Below, piece after piece: positions 1 to 7,472 of a DNA stretch of 13,957 nt. Under the pieces are notes generated by a model, which was given only the letters and a program-made list of their open reading frames with translations, ran no database searches and was not told the origin of the DNA. The position numbers and the translations under genes were made by a program. The stretch covers positions 1 to 13,957 of the forward strand of contig JAOIVP010000016.1 in assembly GCA_028224115.1 (NCBI GenBank). Reading direction: 5' to 3'. How positions within the stretch are numbered: position 1 is the first letter of the stretch; every line of letters starts with the position of its first letter. The DNA is from Candidatus Pelagibacter sp. Its GTDB lineage: Bacteria > Pseudomonadota > Alphaproteobacteria > Pelagibacterales > Pelagibacteraceae.

Positions 1-562
1 CAGCTAAAGCTGGAATAGAAAGTAAAAATGAAATTTTACTTGAGTCTAATCTATTAAATCTTAATATTCTAGCAGCTGTGATAGTTATACCTGCCCTACT
101 CACTCCTGGCACCAAAGAAAGAATTTGAAATAAACTTATAAATAGAATTGATTGAAGATTTAAATTTGAAGAAATTTTTTTATCGAAACGATTTCTATCT
201 GCTATAAATAGAGCAATTCCAAAAATTAAAGTTGTCCATGCTATAATTTTAATATTTCTTAGTTCATAAATAATTCCAGTGTAATATAAAATATATCCAA
301 CAATTATTAATGGAATTGATCCCACAATAATAAGACTTAAAAGTCTTTTATTATTTTTTACGTCTAATAAATCTTTTCTAAAAAAATATATGATTGCAAA
401 TAAAGACCCTAGATGAAGACTTATATCTATTAATAATGAGCCAGACTTGAATTCATACAAACTTGACACTATTATTAGATGTGCTGATGAACTTATAGGC
501 AAAAACTCAGATATGCCTTGGATGGCAGAAAGTATTAAAACTTCTATAATGTTCTGTAACAT
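1..562 (-). CDS. uppP: Undecaprenyl-diphosphatase UppP (BacA family), C-terminus cut by window edge
   Basis: This integral membrane enzyme removes one phosphate from undecaprenyl diphosphate, regenerating the lipid carrier for peptidoglycan and surface glycans. I translated 187 codons from the ATG at 562 to the left edge, with no stop. The N-terminal signature is clear: Q15-G-I-S-E19-F-L-P-I-S-S-S-A-H28 matches the family (E/Q)xxxE motif and catalytic histidine. The second signature, P152-G-V-S-R156-A-G-I-T, matches the PGxSRSGxT motif except for Ala in place of the second Ser. Several hydrophobic stretches (around 51-61, 75-95, 105-121, 138-150) fit a polytopic membrane protein. Family members are usually about 265-275 residues, so roughly 80 are missing. 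The gene is divergent from gltD. The start is supported because the (E/Q)xxxE motif lies at nearly the same distance from the N-terminus as in E. coli. No good Shine-Dalgarno sequence precedes it. Confidence 0.93.
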   Translation of the reverse strand, partial: MLQNIIEVLILSAIQGISEFLPISSSAHLIIVSSLYEFKSGSLLIDISLHLGSLFAIIYFFRKDLLDVKNNKRLLSLIIVGSIPLIIVGYILYYTGIIYELRNIKIIAWTTLIFGIALFIADRNRFDKKISSNLNLQSILFISLFQILSLVPGVSRAGITITAARILRFNRLDSSKISFLLSIPALA

Positions 563-610
563 TTTATCTAACTAGCTTAAAAAATATTCATTTAAAACAA
601 TTCGATTTAA

Positions 611-625
611 GCATATTAGCTATGC
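611..625. repeat. Short perfect dyad GCATA-TTAGC-TATGC in the uppP/gltD spacer
   Basis: A perfect 5-base inverted repeat (GCATA 611-615, TATGC 621-625) flanks a 5-base loop. The pairing does not extend outward. It lies about midway between the divergent genes, where a regulator could act on either side, but it is short enough to arise by chance in AT-rich DNA. Confidence 0.2.
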
Positions 626-717
626 AATTATTAGAAATCCTATAATTTTCAAACTTATATGGCTTAATAAAGTCATAGTAACTGACCTATTTTTAGCTTT
701 ATTTAATAAAAACAATA

Positions 718-723
718 TATAAT
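718..723 (+). promoter_or_regulatory. Candidate -10 element of the gltDB promoter
   Basis: A consensus TATAAT lies 22 bases before the gltD ATG, which would place transcription start near 730 and leave a leader of about 15 bases. At a 16-18 base spacing there is no convincing -35 hexamer, so this rests on the -10 alone. Such hexamers are common by chance at this base composition. Confidence 0.35.
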
Positions 724-745
724 TTGCCTTAAATTGTAAAAAAAT

Positions 746-2185
746 ATGACTGATAAAATGCTAAAGTTTGTAAAAATAGGTCAACAAACTCCACCTAAAA
801 GAGAGACAGATGTCAGAAAAAAAGACTTTAATGAGATTTATGACGAATTTATTAATGAAAAGGCAAAGGAGCAATCCAGTAGATGTTCTCAGTGTGGTGT
901 TCCTTTTTGTCAAGTTCACTGCCCATTGAGCAATAATATTCCAGATTGGCTAAAACTAACAGCAGAAGGAAGACTTAAGGAGGCTTATGAATTATCTCAA
1001 AGCACAAATAATATGCCAGAAGTTTGTGGAAGAATATGTCCACAAGACAGATTGTGCGAAGGAAATTGTGTTATTGAACAATCTGGACATGGAACAGTTA
1101 CAATCGGCTCAATAGAAAAATATATTACTGATAATGCATGGGAACAAGGTTGGGTAAAACCTATAAATATTTCTAATGAAAAAAATGAAAGTATTGGAAT
1201 AATTGGAGCGGGTCCAGCTGGACTAGCTGCTGCTGAAGAATTGAGAAAAAGTGGATATAAAATTACAGTTTATGACAGATATGATAGGGCTGGAGGATTG
1301 CTGATTTACGGTATTCCAAATTTTAAACTTGAGAAAGAAGTTGTTGAGAGAAGAACGAAGCTTTTAAAAGATGGGGGAATTGAATTTATACAAAATTTTG
1401 AAGTCGGAAAAGATGCAAGTTTAGAACAATTAAGAAAAAAACATGATGCAATTTTAATTGCAACAGGAGTTTATAAAGCTAGGGAGATTGAGCTGCCAGG
1501 AAACGATTTAAATAATATTTTTCCAGCAATGGATTTTCTAACAGCGTCAAATAAAAAAGGATTAGGGGATAAGGTAGAATTATTTGATAAGGGAATTTTG
1601 AATGCAGAAGGAAAGGATATTGTTGTTATTGGTGGTGGAGATACAGCGATGGACTGTGTAAGAACATCAATAAGACAAAAAGCGAAATCTGTTAAGTGTT
1701 TATACAGAAGAGATAAAGAGAATATGCCTGGATCAGCAAGAGAGGTAGCTAACGCTGAAGAAGAAGGTGTAGAGTTTGTTTGGTTATCAAGTACCAAAGA
1801 ATTTAAAGGAACAAATAAAGTTGAAAAATTAATTGTAGATCAAATAAAATTAGGTGAGCCTGATGAAAGCGGTAGAAGAAAACCAGAGATTCAAGAAAAC
1901 TCAAGCTTTGAAGTAAAAACTGATATGGTCATTAAAGCACTGGGTTTCGATCCTGAAGATTTACCAACCTTGTTTGACGCAAATGAATTACAAGTGACAA
2001 AATGGGGAACTATAAAAACTGATTTTGATACAATGGAAACAAATTTGAGTGGAGTTTTTGCGGCAGGTGACATAATTAGAGGAGCATCTTTAGTTGTTTG
2101 GGCAATTAAAGATGGAAGAGATGCTGCTACTTCAATTAAAAAGCATATAGAAAATAAGCGTTTAAAACAGCCAAGAGTAGCTTAA
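746..2185 (+). CDS. gltD: Glutamate synthase (NADPH) small (beta) subunit
   Basis: GltD oxidises NADPH on its FAD and passes electrons through iron-sulfur clusters to the FMN of GltB, where glutamate is made from 2-oxoglutarate and glutamine-derived ammonia. The order of parts is typical. An N-terminal region carries two cysteine sets (C47, C50, C55, C59 and C94, C98, C104, C108), expected to bind two [4Fe-4S] clusters. An FAD Rossmann motif follows, G154-A-G-P-A-G159, then an NADPH motif, G296-G-G-D-T-A301. The C-terminal FAD-contact motif is G436-V-F-A-A-G-D442. The 479-residue length is normal. An in-frame ATG at 758 is a possible alternative start that would shorten the protein by only four residues. 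There is no clear Shine-Dalgarno sequence. The stop codon shares its last base with the gltB start, implying cotranscription and translational coupling. Order is small subunit first. Confidence 0.96.
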   Translation: MTDKMLKFVKIGQQTPPKRETDVRKKDFNEIYDEFINEKAKEQSSRCSQCGVPFCQVHCPLSNNIPDWLKLTAEGRLKEAYELSQSTNNMPEVCGRICPQDRLCEGNCVIEQSGHGTVTIGSIEKYITDNAWEQGWVKPINISNEKNESIGIIGAGPAGLAAAEELRKSGYKITVYDRYDRAGGLLIYGIPNFKLEKEVVERRTKLLKDGGIEFIQNFEVGKDASLEQLRKKHDAILIATGVYKAREIELPGNDLNNIFPAMDFLTASNKKGLGDKVELFDKGILNAEGKDIVVIGGGDTAMDCVRTSIRQKAKSVKCLYRRDKENMPGSAREVANAEEEGVEFVWLSSTKEFKGTNKVEKLIVDQIKLGEPDESGRRKPEIQENSSFEVKTDMVIKALGFDPEDLPTLFDANELQVTKWGTIKTDFDTMETNLSGVFAAGDIIRGASLVVWAIKDGRDAATSIKKHIENKRLKQPRVA

Positions 2186-5100
2186 TGGAAAATTATAAAA
2201 AAAATCTTGAAATACTAAAAAAAAACCATGTCTATTCTGAAGAGATGGAACACGATGCTTGTGGTGTTGGTTTAATTGCATCTACCGAAGGGAAGAAGTC
2301 TCGTAAAGTTGTTGAATATGGAATTGAAGCTTTAAAAGCTGTTTGGCATAGAGGAGCGGTTGACGCTGATGGAAAGACAGGGGATGGTGCAGGTATACAT
2401 GTAGAGATACCAAAGGATTTTTTTATAGAAAAAATAGAAGTCACTGGTCATTCCTACGATAATTCAGAAATATGTGTTGGAATGATTTTTTTACCAAGAA
2501 ATGATTATGCAGCACAAGAAAGCTGCAAAACAATAGTTGAGAGCGAATTAACAAAAAATGATTTTAGCATATTTGGCTGGAGACAAGTTCCAGTTAATCC
2601 AAAAGTTTTAGGTGAAAAAGCATTTCAAACAATGCCTGAAATTATTCAAGTACTATTTAAATCTAATAACCCAGAATTACTTAACAAAGATCTTGAGAGA
2701 AAAATATATGAAACAAGAAGAATAATAGAAAATAAAGCTTTTCAAGTTTCTTTGAATAATTTTTATATTTGTTCTCTTAGCTCAAAATCAATTATCTATA
2801 AGGGAATGTTTTTAGCAGAAGCTATCTCAGATTTTTTCTTAGATTTAAAGGACGAAAGATTTGTCTCTAGATATGCAATATTTCATCAAAGATTTTCTAC
2901 CAATACAGCACCAAGCTGGAATTTAGCCCAACCATTTAGAGCGATTGCTCATAATGGAGAAATTAATACATATAGAGGAAATAAAAATTGGATGAAAGTT
3001 CATGAGCAAGAAATGAATAGTCCTCTTTTTGATAACATAGAAAATTTAAAACCAGTAATTCAGCAAGGTGCATCTGACTCTGCAGCTTTAGATAACGTTT
3101 TTGAATTATTAAATATCTCAGGTCAGCCAGCGCCACTAGCAAAATTAATGTTAGTGCCTGATGCTTGGTCTAAAAAGAATAAAACTCTATCTAAAGATCA
3201 CCAACAATTATTTAATTTTTTGAATAGTACGATGGAACCATGGGATGGACCTGCGGCTATAGCTGGAACAGATAATGAGTGGGTAATTGCTGCAAATGAT
3301 AGAAATGGATTAAGACCATTAAGATATGCAATTACTAAAGATAATTTATTATTTGCAGGTTCTGAAACAGGCATGATCGAATTAAATGAGAAGAAAATTT
3401 TAACAAAAGGAAGATTGGGTCCAGGAGAAATAATAGGGGTTAGAATTGAAAAAGGAAAAGTATTTACTAATAGTAAAATTAAAGATTATTTAGCAAAGGA
3501 ATATAAACATTTTAATTCTCAAATTATCGATTTAGACGAAAAAATTACTATTTCTGGGGAAAAAAATACATTTTCTGGAGATGACTTAAGACGAAGACAA
3601 TACACATTTGGAATGAGTCTAGAAGATTTAGAGCTTATTTTGCACCCAATGGCTGAAGATGCAAAAGAAGCGATAGGCTCTATGGGAGATGATACACCTC
3701 TTGCAGTATTGTCTGATAAATATAGACCTCTATATCATTTTTTCAGACAAAATTTTAGTCAAGTAACAAATCCACCAATCGACTCCTTAAGAGAAAATAA
3801 GGTTATGAGTTTAAAAACAAGATTTGGAAATTTGGGTAACATCTTAGATTTTGATAATTTAACCAAACAAAATATATACGTTTTAAATAGCCCTATTTTA
3901 TCAAATTCTCAATTTGATAAATTTATTAATTTTTTTGGCAAAAATTCATTAGTTATAGATTGTACTTTTTCAAAAGAACAAAGTTTGTTTCAGTCATTAA
4001 AAAAAATTCAAAAAGATGCAGAAATTGCCGTGAGGCAAGGTATTACCCAATTAATTTTAAGTGATAAAGAATTATCAGAAACTAATTTGCCAATTCCTAT
4101 GCTTTTGTGTGTTGGTGCAATCAATTCATTTTTGATAGAAAAAAAATTAAGAGGATATGTTTCTATAAACGTTCAATCTGGAGAAGCTTTAGATACACAC
4201 TCATTTGCAACCATGATTGGTGTAGGAGCAACAACAGTAAATCCTTATCTTGCATTTGATAGTTTATATCAAAGACATGAAAAAAAACTTTTTGGAAAAT
4301 TTAGTTTTGATGAATGTGTAGAGAGATACATTAAATCAGTGAATGCTGGTCTATTAAAAATTATGTCTAAAATGGGAATTTCTGTTTTGAGTTCTTATAG
4401 AGGAGGATGTAATTTTGAAACTGTTGGTTTAAGCAGAACAATTGTTGCTGACTATTTTCCAGGCGTTGTATCAAAAATATCTGGAATTGGATTAACAGGA
4501 TTAGAAAAAAAAATCAGATCAATTCATAAGGAAGCATTTGATAGTTCTGAAACAATTTTACCAATAGGTGGAATATATAGATACCGTAAAAATGGAGAAA
4601 CACACCAATATCAGGGCAAGTTAATTCATTTATTACAAAGTGCTGTAGGATCTAATTCTTATGAGGCTTATAAGAGATATGCAGAAGGAATATATAACTT
4701 ACCACCAATTAATTTGAGAGACTTAATTGATTTTAGATCAAAAAAATTGAAAGGACCGATTGATATCTCTGAAGTTGAACCAATACAAAATATACTTAAA
4801 AGATTTGGAAGTGGAAGCATGTCACATGGAGCTCTTTCAAAAGAGGCTCATGAAACTCTTGCTACTGGAATGAATAGAATTAAAGGTGCATCTTGTAGTG
4901 GTGAAGGTGGAGAAGATGAGAGCAGGTTTAAAGTTTTAGAAAATGGAGATAGTGCAAACTCTAGAGTAAAACAAATAGCATCAGCAAGATTTGGTGTTAC
5001 AGTTAATTATCTAAACAATTGTAATGAAATTGAAATTAAAATAGCTCAAGGAGCTAAACCTGGAGAAGGTGGGCAATTACCAGGCTTTAAAGTTACAGAG

Positions 5101-6690
5101 GAAATTGCAAAACTAAGACACTCAACACCTGGAGTTACATTGATTTCTCCCCCACCACATCATGATATTTATTCTATAGAAGATCTTGCCCAACTTATTT
5201 ATGATTTAAAACAAATAAACCCTAAAGCAAGAATTGGAGTTAAGCTTGTTGCTTCATCAGGTGTAGGAACAATTGCGGCTGGAGTAGCCAAAGCGAAAGC
5301 AGACATCATATTAATATCGGGACATAATGGTGGTACTGGTGCAACACCACAAACTAGTGTTAAGTATGTGGGAATTCCTTGGGAAATGGGTTTGACAGAA
5401 GCCAATCAGGTTTTAACTTTAAATAATTTAAGACACAAAGTTACTTTAAGAACTGATGGTGGAATTAAAACTGGAAGAGATGTTGTTATTGCAGCAATGA
5501 TGGGAGCTGAAGAATACGGAGTAGCAACAACCGCTTTAGTTGCGATGGGTTGTATCATGGTTAGACAATGTCATTCAAATACATGTCCAGTTGGTGTTTG
5601 CACTCAAGATGAAAAACTTAGAGAAAAATTTACAGGGACTCCAGACAAAGTAGTAAATTTATTTACATTTATTGCATCCGAAGTAAGAGAAATTTTAGCA
5701 AAAATAGGTTTTAAATCATTAAATGAAATTATTGGAAGGACAGATCTTTTAATGCAGGTTAGTAAAGCCTCTCCGAATCTTGATGATTTAGATTTGAACC
5801 CACTTTTTGTACAGGCAGATAATGGTAATAATAAAAGATATTGTGAAAACCAGGAAATAAATCATGTACCAGATACACTTGATCAAGAAATTTGGCCAGA
5901 AATTGAGAAAGCTTTAGATAGTTCTGAAAAAATAGAAAAAGAATATGAGATTAAAAATACAAATAGAGCTGTTGGAACAAGAATATCTCATCATCTATAT
6001 AATAAATATGGATATGAAAAACTTAATGAAAACTTTTTAGTATTAAATTTCAAAGGATCAGCAGGACAGTCATTTGGTGCCTTTTCAGCAAAAGGCTTAA
6101 AACTTGTTCTTAAAGGAGATGCTAATGATTATGTAGGTAAGGGGCTATCAGGCGCTACAATCTCAATCAAATTGTCTGATGAAAGCAATCTAATTTCAAA
6201 TGAAAACACCATTATAGGAAATACAGTTTTATATGGTGCTACATCAGGAAAATTATTTGCAGCTGGGCAAGCGGGAGAAAGATTTGCGGTTCGAAACTCT
6301 GGAGCAACTACCGTAATTGAAGGATGTGACTCTAACGGTTGTGAATATATGACAGGAGGAACAGTAGTAATCTTAGGTGATGTAGGCGATAATTTTGCAG
6401 CGGGTATGACAGGGGGAATGGCATTTATTTATGATAAATCATCAGAATTTGAAAAAAAAGTAAACAACGAATCTGTTGTATGGCAAAATGTAGAAACAGA
6501 TTATTGGAAAACATATCTTAAAGGTTTAATCAAAGAACATTTTGAAGAAACAGGATCTAATTTATCAAAATTGTTAATTGAAAATTATGATGAAGAGTTA
6601 AAGAATTTTGTTCAAGTTTGTCCGAAAGAAATGTTAGATAAATTAAGTAATCCAATTAGTTACAAACCAGTTATTAAAGAAGTTGGCTAA
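2185..6690 (+). CDS. gltB: Glutamate synthase (NADPH) large (alpha) subunit
   Basis: GltB hydrolyses glutamine, channels the ammonia, and reductively aminates 2-oxoglutarate to glutamate. The 1501-residue length is full size. Cys26 in the context H-D-A-C-G-V-G is the expected class II amidotransferase nucleophile, so the first 25 residues look like a propeptide removed to free it. The glutaminase motif HQRFSTNT begins at 234. In the synthase domain, GSGSMSHGALS (875-885), GEGGED (906-911), KPGEGG (from 958) and HNGGTGATP (from 1047) mark the FMN and substrate site. C1123-x5-C1129-x4-C1134 fits the [3Fe-4S] cluster. The C-terminal glycine-rich beta-helix domain begins near 1291 (GSAGQSFGAF). 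The gene overlaps gltD by one base, with a modest AAGAG at 2173-2177 upstream of its start. Its stop overlaps the stop of the converging hydrolase by four bases, so no terminator separates them. Confidence 0.97.
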   Translation: MENYKKNLEILKKNHVYSEEMEHDACGVGLIASTEGKKSRKVVEYGIEALKAVWHRGAVDADGKTGDGAGIHVEIPKDFFIEKIEVTGHSYDNSEICVGMIFLPRNDYAAQESCKTIVESELTKNDFSIFGWRQVPVNPKVLGEKAFQTMPEIIQVLFKSNNPELLNKDLERKIYETRRIIENKAFQVSLNNFYICSLSSKSIIYKGMFLAEAISDFFLDLKDERFVSRYAIFHQRFSTNTAPSWNLAQPFRAIAHNGEINTYRGNKNWMKVHEQEMNSPLFDNIENLKPVIQQGASDSAALDNVFELLNISGQPAPLAKLMLVPDAWSKKNKTLSKDHQQLFNFLNSTMEPWDGPAAIAGTDNEWVIAANDRNGLRPLRYAITKDNLLFAGSETGMIELNEKKILTKGRLGPGEIIGVRIEKGKVFTNSKIKDYLAKEYKHFNSQIIDLDEKITISGEKNTFSGDDLRRRQYTFGMSLEDLELILHPMAEDAKEAIGSMGDDTPLAVLSDKYRPLYHFFRQNFSQVTNPPIDSLRENKVMSLKTRFGNLGNILDFDNLTKQNIYVLNSPILSNSQFDKFINFFGKNSLVIDCTFSKEQSLFQSLKKIQKDAEIAVRQGITQLILSDKELSETNLPIPMLLCVGAINSFLIEKKLRGYVSINVQSGEALDTHSFATMIGVGATTVNPYLAFDSLYQRHEKKLFGKFSFDECVERYIKSVNAGLLKIMSKMGISVLSSYRGGCNFETVGLSRTIVADYFPGVVSKISGIGLTGLEKKIRSIHKEAFDSSETILPIGGIYRYRKNGETHQYQGKLIHLLQSAVGSNSYEAYKRYAEGIYNLPPINLRDLIDFRSKKLKGPIDISEVEPIQNILKRFGSGSMSHGALSKEAHETLATGMNRIKGASCSGEGGEDESRFKVLENGDSANSRVKQIASARFGVTVNYLNNCNEIEIKIAQGAKPGEGGQLPGFKVTEEIAKLRHSTPGVTLISPPPHHDIYSIEDLAQLIYDLKQINPKARIGVKLVASSGVGTIAAGVAKAKADIILISGHNGGTGATPQTSVKYVGIPWEMGLTEANQVLTLNNLRHKVTLRTDGGIKTGRDVVIAAMMGAEEYGVATTALVAMGCIMVRQCHSNTCPVGVCTQDEKLREKFTGTPDKVVNLFTFIASEVREILAKIGFKSLNEIIGRTDLLMQVSKASPNLDDLDLNPLFVQADNGNNKRYCENQEINHVPDTLDQEIWPEIEKALDSSEKIEKEYEIKNTNRAVGTRISHHLYNKYGYEKLNENFLVLNFKGSAGQSFGAFSAKGLKLVLKGDANDYVGKGLSGATISIKLSDESNLISNENTIIGNTVLYGATSGKLFAAGQAGERFAVRNSGATTVIEGCDSNGCEYMTGGTVVILGDVGDNFAAGMTGGMAFIYDKSSEFEKKVNNESVVWQNVETDYWKTYLKGLIKEHFEETGSNLSKLLIENYDEELKNFVQVCPKEMLDKLSNPISYKPVIKEVG

Positions 6691-7430
6691 ATAATCAATT
6701 TAAGTTCTTTTATTATTATTTTAAGCCATTTTTGACTTGATAAACTGTGGTCTCCATCTTTAACAATTACTAATTTTTTTTTGGCATTTAAAAAAATTTT
6801 CAAAACTTTTCTTGAATAAGAAACGGGCACAACCTCATCTTTTTGTCCATGTACCATAGTGATATTTATTTTAGATTTAATTTTTTTGTTTAAAACTTTA
6901 TTTTTTCTACCATCTTTTATTAACTGGAGAGTGATTGGATATTCATAGTCGCCATGTTTTAATTGCAGAATTCCTTTTTGAATAGTTTCAGACTTCATTT
7001 TTTTTGTAAATTTTTTCCACATCAAATTTTCTAAAAATTCAGGCGCAGATCCAATTCCCAAAAATCCCTTTATTTGACTTTTAAATTGCTGAAACTGTTT
7101 AAGTGCTAACCACGCACCCATACTTGAACCAACAATAGTAAAGTCATTTTGTTTAACAAATTTTTTAATAAGTATCGATGTTTCATTACTCCATTTTGTA
7201 ATATTACCATTAGTAAATTTTCCAGATGATTTTCCATGTCCTGTATATTCTAGTGCTAAAAAACTTAGTTTATTTTGTTTAGCAAATTTTAAAAAAGCAT
7301 TTGGTTTTTTTCCTTCTAAATCAGACATAAAACCATGTAAAAAAACAACAAATGGAGCGTTTCTATAAATGTTGCAAATAAATCTTATTTTCTTACTTTT
7401 TGAGATTTTGAGATATTTGAAATGAGTCAT
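6687..7430 (-). CDS. Alpha/beta-hydrolase, ABHD10-like, substrate unknown
   Basis: This 247-residue serine hydrolase has a visible catalytic triad. The nucleophile is Ser103 in G101-S-S-M-G105, the likely acid is Asp198 in V-H-G-Q-K-D, and the base is His228 in D-G-D-H. The oxyanion-hole HG lies at 32-33 (F-L-H-G-F). The pattern HGF-x-SD near the N-terminus, then EYTGHGKSSG (61-70), a following I-x-x-W (77-80) and GSSMGAWL resembles the ABHD10 group (mitochondrial acyl-protein thioesterase-like enzymes and bacterial relatives). That assignment is by motif memory; the reaction could be thioester or ester hydrolysis. There is no signal peptide, so it is probably cytoplasmic. It is basic and lysine-rich. 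It stands alone, convergent with gltB (stops overlap at 6687-6690) and divergent from the glycosyltransferase with 42 bases between starts. No Shine-Dalgarno sequence precedes the ATG. Confidence 0.85.
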   Translation of the reverse strand: MTHFKYLKISKSKKIRFICNIYRNAPFVVFLHGFMSDLEGKKPNAFLKFAKQNKLSFLALEYTGHGKSSGKFTNGNITKWSNETSILIKKFVKQNDFTIVGSSMGAWLALKQFQQFKSQIKGFLGIGSAPEFLENLMWKKFTKKMKSETIQKGILQLKHGDYEYPITLQLIKDGRKNKVLNKKIKSKINITMVHGQKDEVVPVSYSRKVLKIFLNAKKKLVIVKDGDHSLSSQKWLKIIIKELKLII

Positions 7431-7435
7431 AATCG

Positions 7436-7441
7436 TTTATA
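7436..7441 (-). promoter_or_regulatory. Candidate -10 (TATAAA on minus strand) for the alpha/beta-hydrolase
   Basis: Read on the minus strand this hexamer is TATAAA, six bases before the hydrolase ATG, which would give a leaderless or nearly leaderless transcript. A poor -35 match (ATTATA, 3 of 6) lies exactly 17 bases upstream at 7464-7459. The same bases form the candidate -35 of the opposite gene. Low confidence because of base composition. Confidence 0.25.
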
Positions 7442-7464
7442 TGTTTAATCTAATAATATATAAT
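7436..7464 (+). promoter_or_regulatory. Candidate promoter of the glycosyltransferase-thrS-infC unit
   Basis: TTTATA (7436-7441, 4 of 6 to TTGACA) and consensus TATAAT (7459-7464) are separated by exactly 17 bases. Transcription would start near 7471, one or two bases before the ATG at 7473, so the message would be essentially leaderless, which fits the absence of a Shine-Dalgarno sequence. The 42-base spacer is the only non-coding DNA upstream of this gene. Whether it alone drives the downstream translation genes cannot be told from sequence. Confidence 0.45.
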
Positions 7465-7472
7465 CATATCAA

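Larger units (their letters stand above)
563..745. other. Divergent spacer between uppP and gltD
   Basis: This 183-base AT-rich region is the largest gap in the window and must hold the promoters of both uppP (minus) and gltD (plus). I see no open reading frame that looks like a gene, no tRNA and no rho-independent terminator. I do not find the conserved blocks of a glutamine riboswitch. Two small elements are listed separately: a TATAAT hexamer at 718-723 and a short dyad at 611-625. Confidence 0.6.

Noticed and set aside
563..745. Glutamine riboswitch or other structured RNA upstream of gltD
   Set aside because: I looked for conserved glutamine-riboswitch blocks and stable GC-bearing stems and found neither. 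The region is almost uniformly AT-rich.
1471..1797. Minus-strand open frames inside gltD (also 1891-2073) and inside gltB (2232-2444, 5199-5405)
   Set aside because: They lie wholly inside well-conserved genes on the other strand, have serine/proline-rich compositions typical of antisense shadows and show no recognisable domain.
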